Source: Candidatus Scybalocola faecavium (lineage in GTDB: Bacteria > Bacillota > Clostridia > Lachnospirales > Lachnospiraceae). From it: a DNA stretch of 64,000 nt. Positions 53,382 to 61,293 of this stretch are shown here, in pieces; position 1 is the stretch's first letter; each line of letters opens with the position of its first letter. Location of the stretch: the NCBI GenBank assembly GCA_018713145.1, contig DVFP01000025.1:62001-126000 (forward strand), given 5' to 3'. The notes below the pieces were generated by a model. It had not been told where the DNA came from. It worked only from the letters and a program-made list of their open reading frames with translations, and made no database searches. The position numbers and the translations under genes were made by a program.

Positions 53382-54506
53382 ATGAAGATAACATTAAAAA
53401 ATCTTACAAAAAAATTTCCCGGGCGCGGCAAAAAAAACCCGGAAGATGTAATCGCTGTAAATGATTTTACCTGTGAGATCCCTGACGGCGAGCTGGTCGG
53501 CCTTCTCGGTCCTTCCGGCTGCGGCAAAAGCACAACCTTAAATCTCATATGCGGACTAGAGAAAGCTACCGGCGGCCAAATTTTCTTTGGAGACGAGGAT
53601 GTAACCGCCCTCTCCCCTGAACTTCGGGGAGTTGGCATGGTCTTTCAGAACTATGCCCTTTATCCCCATCTTAATGTTCAGAAAAATATTCAGTTTCCCC
53701 TTGAAAATTTAAAGGGCCAGGAGCGCCCCTCCAAAGCAGAAATGAAGCAGCGTGTTCTTGAAACCGCAAAGCTTGTCCAGATTGAAGATCTTTTAGACCG
53801 GAAGCCCCGGGAACTTTCCGGCGGCCAGCAGCAGCGGGTAGCTATTGCCCGTGCCCTGATCAAGATGCCCAGAGTCCTTTTGCTGGACGAGCCTCTTTCC
53901 AACCTGGACGCCCGTCTGCGCCTCCAGACCCGGGAGGAGATCCGAAAGATCCAGAAAAAGACCGGCATCACCACGGTTTTTGTCACCCATGACCAGGATG
54001 AAGCTATGAGCATTTGTGACCGGATCGCCGTGATGGATCACGGTGTTTTAATGCAGGAAGGCCAGCCTCAGGATGTCTATGATGATCCGGATAATCTTTT
54101 TGTCGCCCGTTTTTTAGGCACGCCGCCCATTAACGTTTTCCGTGGCCAGGTAAAAAATGCCATGCTCTTTATCGGCCAGGATCCCATCATGGCTGTCAAC
54201 GGTGTCAGTGACCAGGAAGTTTATGTAGGTATCCGTCCGGAAGGTTTTTTGCTTAAAGATGACGGACCCATGGTCTGTAAACTGGACCGGGTGGAAGTCA
54301 TGGGCCGTGATGTGAGTATCGTTTCCGCTCACAGCGCCTGCCTGTCCCCTTCGGTCCGCTCCATTATCAGTTCGGAAAACCGGGTCCATGTATCCGCCGA
54401 TTCGGATGTACGTTTTGCCTTAAAACCGGGAAAGGTATTTCTCTTTTCCGCCCAGACCCAAAAACGTATCCGCTTTGATCAGCCTTCAGGAAAGGGGACG
54501 ATGTGA
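53382..54506 (+). CDS. Carbohydrate ABC importer ATPase (UgpC/MsmK family)
   Basis: This 374-residue ATPase has GPSGCGKSTT (Walker A), LSGGQQQRVAIARAL (signature), LLLDEPLSNLDARLR and VFVTHDQDEAMS. A C-terminal TOBE/OB region (residues about 250-374) is typical of sugar importer ATPases and is often regulatory. AGGAG precedes the ATG. It leads an operon with two permeases and a binding protein; the substrate is likely a carbohydrate or glycerophosphodiester, not resolved. Confidence 0.92.
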   Translation: MKITLKNLTKKFPGRGKKNPEDVIAVNDFTCEIPDGELVGLLGPSGCGKSTTLNLICGLEKATGGQIFFGDEDVTALSPELRGVGMVFQNYALYPHLNVQKNIQFPLENLKGQERPSKAEMKQRVLETAKLVQIEDLLDRKPRELSGGQQQRVAIARALIKMPRVLLLDEPLSNLDARLRLQTREEIRKIQKKTGITTVFVTHDQDEAMSICDRIAVMDHGVLMQEGQPQDVYDDPDNLFVARFLGTPPINVFRGQVKNAMLFIGQDPIMAVNGVSDQEVYVGIRPEGFLLKDDGPMVCKLDRVEVMGRDVSIVSAHSACLSPSVRSIISSENRVHVSADSDVRFALKPGKVFLFSAQTQKRIRFDQPSGKGTM

Positions 54507-54508
54507 CC

Positions 54509-55399
54509 ATGGATAAAAATAATAAAAAAGCCTGGCTCTATTTACTGCCTGCCCTGCTATTCCTTATATTTTTTATGGTCTATCCTTTAATCGATGTTTT
54601 TGTATACTCGGTGGAAGAAGGGTTTAATTTTGCCTCCCAGTCTTATTTTGGCGTTGGCCTTTACAATTTTTCCTATGTGCTCCATGACCCGTACTTTTTA
54701 CAAGCTGTACAAAACACCGTCATCCTTGTGGTGATCACTGTGCCTGTATCCACCGGACTGGCCCTTTTGATCTCCTTAGGGTTAAGCTCGATAAAGCCTT
54801 TGCGGGAGCTTTACCAGACGATTTACTTTTTGCCCTATGTGACCAATACCCTGGCCGTAGGCCTTGTGTTTATGATCCTGTTCCAACGGACAGAATATAC
54901 GGACGGGCTGGTAAACATGGTCATCCATCTGTTTGGCGGCCCCTCTGTGGACTTTATTGACGGACCTTACTGGGCGAAAATGTTTGTCCTGTGCTTTTAC
55001 ACAGTTTGGGTTGTCCTTCCTTTTAAGATCCTTGTGCTTACCAGTGCCCTGGCCTCTGTAAATCAGGATTATTATAAAGCGGCAAAAGTCGACGGAACGC
55101 CGAAGCTTAGGGTATTTACACGGATCACCCTGCCTATGATCTCCCCTATGATCTTTTATCTGGTCATTACCGGATTTATCGGAGCATTTAAAGCCTACAG
55201 CGACGCTGTAGCCCTGTTTGGAACAGACTTAAACGCCGCAGGCATGAACACCATTGTAGGCTATGTTTACGATATGCTTTACGGCGACAGCGGCGGCTAT
55301 CCGTCCTACGCTTCCGCAGCTGCCATTATTCTGTTTGCCATTGTTCTTACTGTGACCTGCATCAACCTGTTGGTGAGCAGCAAAAAAGTCGTCCGCTAA
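54509..55399 (+). CDS. Sugar ABC importer permease, first (MalF/UgpA-like)
   Basis: This 296-residue permease has six predicted membrane helices starting WLYLLPALLFLIFFMVYPLIDVF and the EAA loop AAKVDGTPKLRVFTRITLP. ATG 54509 is used; GTG 54503 in the same frame is an alternative, because the GGGG site is close to both. It overlaps or abuts the ATPase stop and precedes the second permease. Confidence 0.9.
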   Translation: MDKNNKKAWLYLLPALLFLIFFMVYPLIDVFVYSVEEGFNFASQSYFGVGLYNFSYVLHDPYFLQAVQNTVILVVITVPVSTGLALLISLGLSSIKPLRELYQTIYFLPYVTNTLAVGLVFMILFQRTEYTDGLVNMVIHLFGGPSVDFIDGPYWAKMFVLCFYTVWVVLPFKILVLTSALASVNQDYYKAAKVDGTPKLRVFTRITLPMISPMIFYLVITGFIGAFKAYSDAVALFGTDLNAAGMNTIVGYVYDMLYGDSGGYPSYASAAAIILFAIVLTVTCINLLVSSKKVVR

Positions 55400-55414
55400 A
55401 GGAGGGATTGGAAA

Positions 55415-56320
55415 ATGATCAAAAATTTAGAACCTTTGGAAGATAACGGGCAGCACGAATATTTTGAAAAGATCCAGAAGAAAACTAACCGGCGCAGCCG
55501 GGTGTTAAAAACCATAACCTATATTTTTCTCACCCTTTGGGCTGCTATTGTCTTATTTCCATTTTACTGGATGATCCTTACATCCGTTAAAAGCTACGGT
55601 GCTTATAATGCAGAACATGTGCCTGCCTTTTTTACCTTATCGCCAACGCTCCAAAACTATAAAGATGCTTTTACCACAGTGCCTTTAGTGGGCTATCTGC
55701 TGAATACCGTGATTTTTGCCGTAGCCACCACCCTTCTTATGGTGGTCGTAAGCACTCTGGCAGCCTATGCCTTTGCCAGACTTAAATTCCGCGGGAAAAA
55801 CCTGGTGTTTACCCTGTTTCTTTCCCTGATGATGATTCCCAGCGAGCTGGTAGTCATCACCAATTTTGTCACCATTACCAACCTGGACATGCGCAATACC
55901 TTTGCAGGACTTGTGCTGCCCTCGGTAACATCGGTGTTTTATATCTACCTGCTGAAAGAAAATTTTGAGCAGGTGCCGGATGAGCTTTACCGGGCGGCAA
56001 AGGTGGACGGCACATCGGACCTGAAATATTTGTGGAAAGTTATGATCCCCATCTGCCGGCCTACTATTATTACGATTACGATCTTAAAGATCATTGAGTG
56101 CTGGAACTCTTATGTATGGCCCCGCCTGATCACCGATGACCCGGCCTACTATCTGGTTTCCAACGGCATCCAGGAGATCCGTGAAAACGGCTTTGGCCGT
56201 GAAAATATTCCGGCCATGATGGCTGCCGTGGTCGTCATTTCCGTTCCCCTGATCATACTCTTCCTTATTTTCCGGAAAAAGATCATGGCCGGCGTTTCAA
56301 GAGGAGGTACAAAAGGATGA
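55415..56320 (+). CDS. Sugar ABC importer permease, second (MalG/UgpE-like)
   Basis: This 301-residue permease has an N-terminal cytoplasmic stretch, then six helices beginning ITYIFLTLWAAIVLFPFYW. The EAA loop is AAKVDGTSDLKYLWKVMIP. AAAGGAGG precedes the ATG; the stop overlaps the next ATG by 4 nt, so it is coupled with the binding protein gene. Confidence 0.92.
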   Translation: MIKNLEPLEDNGQHEYFEKIQKKTNRRSRVLKTITYIFLTLWAAIVLFPFYWMILTSVKSYGAYNAEHVPAFFTLSPTLQNYKDAFTTVPLVGYLLNTVIFAVATTLLMVVVSTLAAYAFARLKFRGKNLVFTLFLSLMMIPSELVVITNFVTITNLDMRNTFAGLVLPSVTSVFYIYLLKENFEQVPDELYRAAKVDGTSDLKYLWKVMIPICRPTIITITILKIIECWNSYVWPRLITDDPAYYLVSNGIQEIRENGFGRENIPAMMAAVVVISVPLIILFLIFRKKIMAGVSRGGTKG

Positions 56321-57912
56321 AAAAAATATCACTGGGCGCCGGGGCCCTGGCCCTTTTATCCGGGATACTCCTGTCCGGCTGTCACGGTCAGAAAGAACAG
56401 GCGGCATTTTCTGTTCCCGAGGAATTTGACACTTCCAGGAACTACGAAATTACCTTTTGGGCTAAAAATGATACAAATATACGCCAGACAGATATTTACC
56501 GCCAGGCGATCGAAGATTTTCAGGACCTGTATCCCAATATTACAGTTGAGCTGCGCTTGTACACAGACTACGGAGATATTTACAATGATGTGATTACAAA
56601 TATTTCCACCAACACCACCCCTAATATATGTATCACTTATCCGGACCACATTGCCACCTATATGACCGGAGATAACGTTGTTGTCCCGTTAGATGACCTT
56701 ATGGATGACGAAAAGTACGGCATGGGCGGCAGCCAGCTTTTATTTCAGGCTCCTGAGAAAGACCGGATCGTTCCTCAGTTTTTAGATGAATGTACCATTG
56801 CCGGCCATTATTATGCCCTGCCATTTATGCGGTCCACAGAGGCATGTTATATTAATAAGGACTATGTAGAGGCCTTAGGCTACACCCTGCCGGAAACCCT
56901 CACCTGGGATTTTATATGGGAGGTTTCTGAGGCTGCCACACAAAAAAATGAGGACGGCACATTTATGCTTAACGGCCAGGATGTTATGATCCCATTTATT
57001 TACAAGTCCACAGACAACATGATGATCCAGATGCTTTACCAGCAAAACGCGGGATATTCTACAGAAACAGGAGAGATCCAGATTTTTAATGATACTACAG
57101 AGGATATTCTCTATACTATCGCGGAACATGCAGGGACACGGGCATTTTCCACCTTTAAGATCTCCGGCTACCCGGCGAACTTCCTTAATGCCGGCCAGTG
57201 TGTCTTTGCTATTGACTCTACAGCCGGAGCTACCTGGATGGGCTGCAATGCGCCCCTGGTAGATATTGCGGAGGAATCTGTAGTGGATTTTAATATTGAG
57301 GTCATGCCTATCCCTCAATATGATCCGGAAAATCCTAATATGATTTCCCAGGGTCCGTCTCTTTGTATTTTTAACAAAGAGGATCCTCAGGAGGTGCTGG
57401 CCTCCTGGCTTTTTACCCAGTATCTTTTAACTAACAATGTACAGATCAGCTATTCCGGCACTGAGGGCTATGTCCCTGTCACCCTTGATGCCCAGGAATC
57501 TGAGGAATATCAAGACTATCTCTCCCGGGCCGGCGAGGATAATGACATGTACTATGATGTAAAGATCAAAGCAGCCTCCCTGTTGCTGGATCATGCCCAG
57601 GATACTTTTATTACGCCGGTATTTAACGGCTCCACTTCCCTGCGTGATGCCGCCGGGCAGCTGATCGAAGATGTTACAAAATCTGTACGCCGCGGAGAAA
57701 CAGTAGATGATGCTTATATGACTAATCTTTACAGTAACGTTGCCGCGCTTTACCACTTGGATGAAAATACATCCCCATCCGGTCAGGAGGCTGATCTTGG
57801 TCCTCTTCCCCCTATGGCTAAGGGACTTTTGATCACGCTTGGGGCGGTCTGGGCAGTGATCCTGCTATACCTGTTATATGTTACTGTTCACCGGCAAGCC
57901 GGCAAACAGTAA
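56317..57912 (+). CDS. Sugar-binding lipoprotein with a C-terminal membrane anchor
   Basis: This 531-residue binding protein has a lipoprotein signal (LLSGILLSGCHG) and a large solute-binding domain. It ends in a hydrophobic helix (LLITLGAVWAVILLYLLYV, about residues 503-521) and a short basic tail. The usual sugar-binding family regions are readable, such as YYALPFMRSTEACYINKDY and FAIDSTAGATWMGCN. A double anchor at both ends is unusual for this family. GAGGAGG lies upstream. The end of the coding region overlaps a palindrome. Confidence 0.88.
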   Translation: MKKISLGAGALALLSGILLSGCHGQKEQAAFSVPEEFDTSRNYEITFWAKNDTNIRQTDIYRQAIEDFQDLYPNITVELRLYTDYGDIYNDVITNISTNTTPNICITYPDHIATYMTGDNVVVPLDDLMDDEKYGMGGSQLLFQAPEKDRIVPQFLDECTIAGHYYALPFMRSTEACYINKDYVEALGYTLPETLTWDFIWEVSEAATQKNEDGTFMLNGQDVMIPFIYKSTDNMMIQMLYQQNAGYSTETGEIQIFNDTTEDILYTIAEHAGTRAFSTFKISGYPANFLNAGQCVFAIDSTAGATWMGCNAPLVDIAEESVVDFNIEVMPIPQYDPENPNMISQGPSLCIFNKEDPQEVLASWLFTQYLLTNNVQISYSGTEGYVPVTLDAQESEEYQDYLSRAGEDNDMYYDVKIKAASLLLDHAQDTFITPVFNGSTSLRDAAGQLIEDVTKSVRRGETVDDAYMTNLYSNVAALYHLDENTSPSGQEADLGPLPPMAKGLLITLGAVWAVILLYLLYVTVHRQAGKQ

Positions 57913-57913
57913 C
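57880..57913 (+). terminator. GTTACTGTT palindrome at the end of the importer operon
   Basis: GTTACTGTT pairs with AACAGTAAC, enclosing CCGGC/GCCGG. It overlaps the last codons and the stop of the binding protein. It may act as a terminator (TTTAAT follows, a weak T-run) or stability element. It belongs to the same palindrome family as 26110-26172. Confidence 0.55.
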
Positions 57914-57940
57914 TTTAATAAAAAATCACGGAAAAAATTA

Positions 57941-57968
57941 TTGATTTCCTGAAGTTTTGGACTATAAT
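57941..57968 (+). promoter_or_regulatory. Promoter of the secreted lipoprotein gene
   Basis: TTGATT (57941-57946), a 16-nt spacer and TATAAT (57963-57968) lie about 120 nt upstream of the coding start. Confidence 0.7.
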
Positions 57969-57980
57969 AATAGTGTTGAT

Positions 57981-58009
57981 GCCCGGGGAAAAAGTGATTT
58001 TTCCCGGGC
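57981..58009 (+). other. Near-perfect 5'-leader stem-loop
   Basis: GCCCGGGGAAAAA and TTTTTCCCGGGC pair with a short loop just downstream of the predicted transcription start. No T-run follows it, so it is more likely a 5' RNA stabiliser or early pause than a terminator. Confidence 0.6.
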
Positions 58010-58088
58010 TGAAAATCTCAGGCAACGGTTCAGTCAGATATATTCCGTGACTGAAGCGCTGCAGTTTTAGAAAAAGGAGACAAAAATC

Positions 58089-58952
58089 ATGAAAAAATTA
58101 ATGTCAACAATTCTTGCACTTTCCATGACTCTGGCTTTAGCTGGCTGTGCCGGCGGCACTGCACAGACACAGGCTCCGGAAACTACACCTGCATCTGAGG
58201 CTGAAACTCCGGCCGCTGATGAAAGCGCCGCTGAAACTCCGGCTGCTGACGAAAGTGAAGCCGCTCAGACAGATGGAGAATCCTCTGCTGACGCTTCTGC
58301 CGCAGATGTGATGAGCTATGAAGAGTATATGGCTGCTGACCTGGATACACAGGTAACCATCCAGGCCTATGTTCAGGACAAACAGTCCTGGTACGCAGAT
58401 CAGGAAACTGCTACAGTTTATGCTCAGGATCAGGACGGGGCATACTTCCTGTATGATATGGCATGTTCAGAAGAAGACTACGATCTTCTTGTTCCCGGAA
58501 CAAAGATCCAGGTTACCGGCTATAAATCCGAATGGTCCGGTGAAGTAGAGATCACTGATGCAACTTTCGAATTTGTAGATGATGGAGATACATATGTTGC
58601 AGATCCGTTAGATGTAACTGATCTTCTTGGTACAGATGAGCTGATCGACCATCAGAACCAGCTTGTCACCTTTACTGGCCTTACGGTAGAGCCATCCGGC
58701 GATGATGGAAATACAGCATTTCTTTACAACTACGATGGTTCCGGCACACAGGGAGATGACATATACTTTAACGCATCTTACAATGGTGAAACATATACCT
58801 TTACTATTGAATCTTACCTTCGGGACAGCTCCACAGATGTATACAAGGCAGCCGAAGCCCTTCAGGTTGGCCAGACCATCAACATGGAAGGTTTCCTGTA
58901 CTGGTATGAAGGTGTGAATCCTCACATCACCTCCATTACTGTTGTTGAATAA
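58089..58952 (+). CDS. Secreted lipoprotein of unknown function
   Basis: This 287-residue protein has a lipoprotein signal (TLALAGCAGG, lipid Cys near residue 20) followed by a low-complexity Ala/Glu/Thr/Pro/Asp linker with the repeat TPAADES. A C-terminal domain (residues about 75-287) of repeated beta-strands has VTIQAYVQDKQ and VTFTGLTVEP, suggesting OB-like modules. I do not recognise a named family. It has its own promoter and AAAAAGGAG site, and ends at a strong terminator. A cell-surface role is inferred. Confidence 0.75.
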   Translation: MKKLMSTILALSMTLALAGCAGGTAQTQAPETTPASEAETPAADESAAETPAADESEAAQTDGESSADASAADVMSYEEYMAADLDTQVTIQAYVQDKQSWYADQETATVYAQDQDGAYFLYDMACSEEDYDLLVPGTKIQVTGYKSEWSGEVEITDATFEFVDDGDTYVADPLDVTDLLGTDELIDHQNQLVTFTGLTVEPSGDDGNTAFLYNYDGSGTQGDDIYFNASYNGETYTFTIESYLRDSSTDVYKAAEALQVGQTINMEGFLYWYEGVNPHITSITVVE

Positions 58953-58973
58953 ATATCACTAATCCATAAAACA

Positions 58974-59020
58974 AAAAGCCCGTTCCGCTGTTCATCGATC
59001 AGCAGCCGGAACGGGCTTTT
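58974..59020. terminator. Bidirectional terminator between the lipoprotein and the VOC gene
   Basis: AAAAGCCCGTTCCG and CGGAACGGGCTTTT form a 14-bp perfect stem. It serves both convergent genes. Confidence 0.92.
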
Positions 59021-59026
59021 ATATTT

Positions 59027-59527
59027 TTAATTTTCCATCAGCTGCATGGAATCCTTTGTATATTCCATAAGCTCAAAAGGATTTCCATCCGGATCATGGA
59101 ACCAGCATTGCCAGGTTCCATCCACACCTTTTGATAAGTAGGAATCCGGAACAAGGCCCTGAGCAACTAAATGATCCACCATAGCATGAATATCATCTAC
59201 CTCCAGGCTGAAATGCTGATACCCATAAGTCCTGGAAGCTTCCGGAAAAGGCGCCTTCTCGTCATATTGATAGAAAAACTCAATAAACTGATGGGGAGCC
59301 ATCTCCACATAGGTGAGCCATTTTCTGTCTCCCATTTTCTGTAAAAATTTTTCAAAATCTTTCAGGTCCTCAGGAATATTTCCATCATGGTCTTTCAAAA
59401 GCTGATCATAGGCCTGCTTGTGGGTTAATGTAAACTTTTCCTTCATTCCAAGAATATCACAGTAGAAATGAAGCATTTCCTCTGTATTTTTCATATTAAA
59501 CGCAATGTGTGAAAATCCACGGATCAT
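59027..59527 (-). CDS. VOC-superfamily protein (glyoxalase/dioxygenase-like)
   Basis: This 166-residue protein has the VOC beta-alpha-beta-beta-beta repeat, with HIAFNMKNTEEMLHFYCDIL at the start and LEVDDIHAMVDHL and WCWFHDPDGNPFELMEY-like WFHDPDGNPFELMEY near the end. A metal-binding His and a Glu are visible, but the reaction (glyoxalase, epimerase or dioxygenase) cannot be told. GGAGGAG lies upstream. It stands between the lipoprotein and module C and may not belong to either. Confidence 0.85.
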   Translation of the reverse strand: MIRGFSHIAFNMKNTEEMLHFYCDILGMKEKFTLTHKQAYDQLLKDHDGNIPEDLKDFEKFLQKMGDRKWLTYVEMAPHQFIEFFYQYDEKAPFPEASRTYGYQHFSLEVDDIHAMVDHLVAQGLVPDSYLSKGVDGTWQCWFHDPDGNPFELMEYTKDSMQLMEN

Positions 59528-59555
59528 TTCCTATCTCCTCCAATACATATAAAAC

Positions 59556-60584
59556 TCAATCCTTCCATACCAGCTCAATGGCAAATCCATGAGGCGTCAC
59601 CTGGCGTGTATAAATATCCACAGCCATAATCCGGGCATACTTTTTTACCAGATACAGCCCCATGCCAGTAGAATTTTTCCGGTCCGGCGATCCGCCGCAA
59701 AAGCCTTTATCAAAAATAAAAGGCAGATCTTCCGGAGGTACTCCCGGGCCATTGTCAGCGATCTCCAGATGGATCTCTTTTTGTCCCTCATTTTGCGTCT
59801 CCCAGGTGCCCATCCGGATCACGCCATCCTGAGGCGGCGCGTACTTAACTGCATTGCTCAAAATCTGGGAAAGCATAAAGATCAGTATCCTCCGGTCTGT
59901 CATGACGCTTACGTCCTCTCCGCCTGCCTGAACACAAAGTTCCCGTTCCCGGATCATATCACTGAAGTTATCCCGGACCTCAGCCACAGCCTGGGCAAGA
60001 CGAACCTTTTCAAAGACGTAATCCATATGCTCCGACTTTAGGCGGGCATAATACAGGATCCGGTCCACATCTGCTTTTACCTGGTGCTGTACATGACACA
60101 AACGGCCATAAACATACGCCGGCATCTCATCGCCGTGGTTGCTTAACACCAGTTCAGAAAGGGACAGAGGGGTTTTGATCTCATGGGCCCACTGTTCAAT
60201 AAATTCCTGGTAATCACTCAGTTCATACCGGGTACTTTCAAGGTCCGCGTATTGATGCTTTAGCTCCTCTCCCAGAGCCTCAAACCATGGCTGCCAAAGC
60301 GCCGGAACTTCACCAAGGAGCCGGGCCAGATGATCCTCATCCTGGGACTTTAGATAATCCCAGGCCAGTCTTAAAACCTGACGTTCCCGCCTTTGTTCTA
60401 AAACATAGACAGCAATCCCCATAAACACCGTAAAAAGGAGAATCACAGCCACTGTGACCCGAAAGGCGCCGGGATTAACTACATAGACCAGAAAGGCAAA
60501 AAACACATCCGTTAAAACTATGCACAAAAGGCGGTAAATACCGGCTGTGGACAGCTTAAAATGCTTTAAATCAAATCGTTTCAT
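59556..60584 (-). CDS. BceS-like sensor histidine kinase, module C
   Basis: This 342-residue kinase has two membrane helices (about residues 12-32 and 38-58) with an extracellular loop of only a few residues (VNPGAFR). The HisKA box has His in EQWAHEIKTPLSLSE, and the ATPase has LSNAVKYAPP, ADNGPGVPPED and GMGLYLVKKYA. ATG 60584 is chosen with GGGAAGG 9 nt upstream; the gene overlaps the regulator's 3' end by 14 nt. This topology is that of intramembrane-sensing kinases which read the state of a BceAB-type transporter. Confidence 0.93.
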   Translation of the reverse strand: MKRFDLKHFKLSTAGIYRLLCIVLTDVFFAFLVYVVNPGAFRVTVAVILLFTVFMGIAVYVLEQRRERQVLRLAWDYLKSQDEDHLARLLGEVPALWQPWFEALGEELKHQYADLESTRYELSDYQEFIEQWAHEIKTPLSLSELVLSNHGDEMPAYVYGRLCHVQHQVKADVDRILYYARLKSEHMDYVFEKVRLAQAVAEVRDNFSDMIRERELCVQAGGEDVSVMTDRRILIFMLSQILSNAVKYAPPQDGVIRMGTWETQNEGQKEIHLEIADNGPGVPPEDLPFIFDKGFCGGSPDRKNSTGMGLYLVKKYARIMAVDIYTRQVTPHGFAIELVWKD

Positions 60585-61287
60585 CTTTTTCAACCTTCCC
60601 TGCCTCTTCTCCAACCGCTTCCACCTCCAGACGGTATCCTTTACCCCGCACATTGGTCACTGCTGCCCTAAGCCCCAGCCCTGACAACTGCTTTCTCAGA
60701 CGGGCAATATTTACGGAAAGGATATTTTCATCCATGTAGGTCATATCCCCCCACACCTTTTCACAGATCTGACCATAGGTTACAGTTTCAGGATATGCAG
60801 CCATCAGCACCGATAAAAGCCGTGCCTGGGTCTCCGGCAGGATCATCCACTGATCTTTATAGCTTAACCGGCATATATCCATGTCCAAAGATATTTCTCC
60901 GGCACGGATCAAAGTATTCATCGATGCATAGGTGGATAAAAGGCGGCGGACTCTGGCCACCAGTCGATCCGGAGGGCAGGGTTTTGTAAGAAAATCATCC
61001 GCCCCCAGATCCAGGCCGTGAAGTTCATCCTTTAAGCTGTCCCTGCCAGTTAAAATGAGCACCGGGATCGTGGTACGGCTTTTCAGCCACCGGCAAAGAT
61101 CATAGCCATTGGTCCCGGGAAGATTTATATCCAGGATCACCAGATCCGGAGACAGTTCAAGGACTTCCGGGGCGGTTTCCGGACCAAAGTCTGTGACTGA
61201 CGGCACCTCATATCCAAGATTTTTAAAGGTATGTTCCATCTCCTCTCTCAGAAAATCATCATCCTCCACGATCACGATCCTGCTCAA
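60571..61287 (-). CDS. BceR-like OmpR-family response regulator, module C
   Basis: This 238-residue regulator has receiver features IVIVEDDDFLREEM, VILDINLPGTNGYD (phospho-Asp) and LTKPCPPDRL, followed by a winged-helix domain ending VRGKGYRLEV. Translation probably starts at TTG 61287; the only site, GGAG, is 11 nt upstream. It lies between the permease and kinase genes on the minus strand. Confidence 0.9.
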   Translation of the reverse strand: MSRIVIVEDDDFLREEMEHTFKNLGYEVPSVTDFGPETAPEVLELSPDLVILDINLPGTNGYDLCRWLKSRTTIPVLILTGRDSLKDELHGLDLGADDFLTKPCPPDRLVARVRRLLSTYASMNTLIRAGEISLDMDICRLSYKDQWMILPETQARLLSVLMAAYPETVTYGQICEKVWGDMTYMDENILSVNIARLRKQLSGLGLRAAVTNVRGKGYRLEVEAVGEEAGKVEKDETI

Positions 61288-61293
61288 ATCAAA

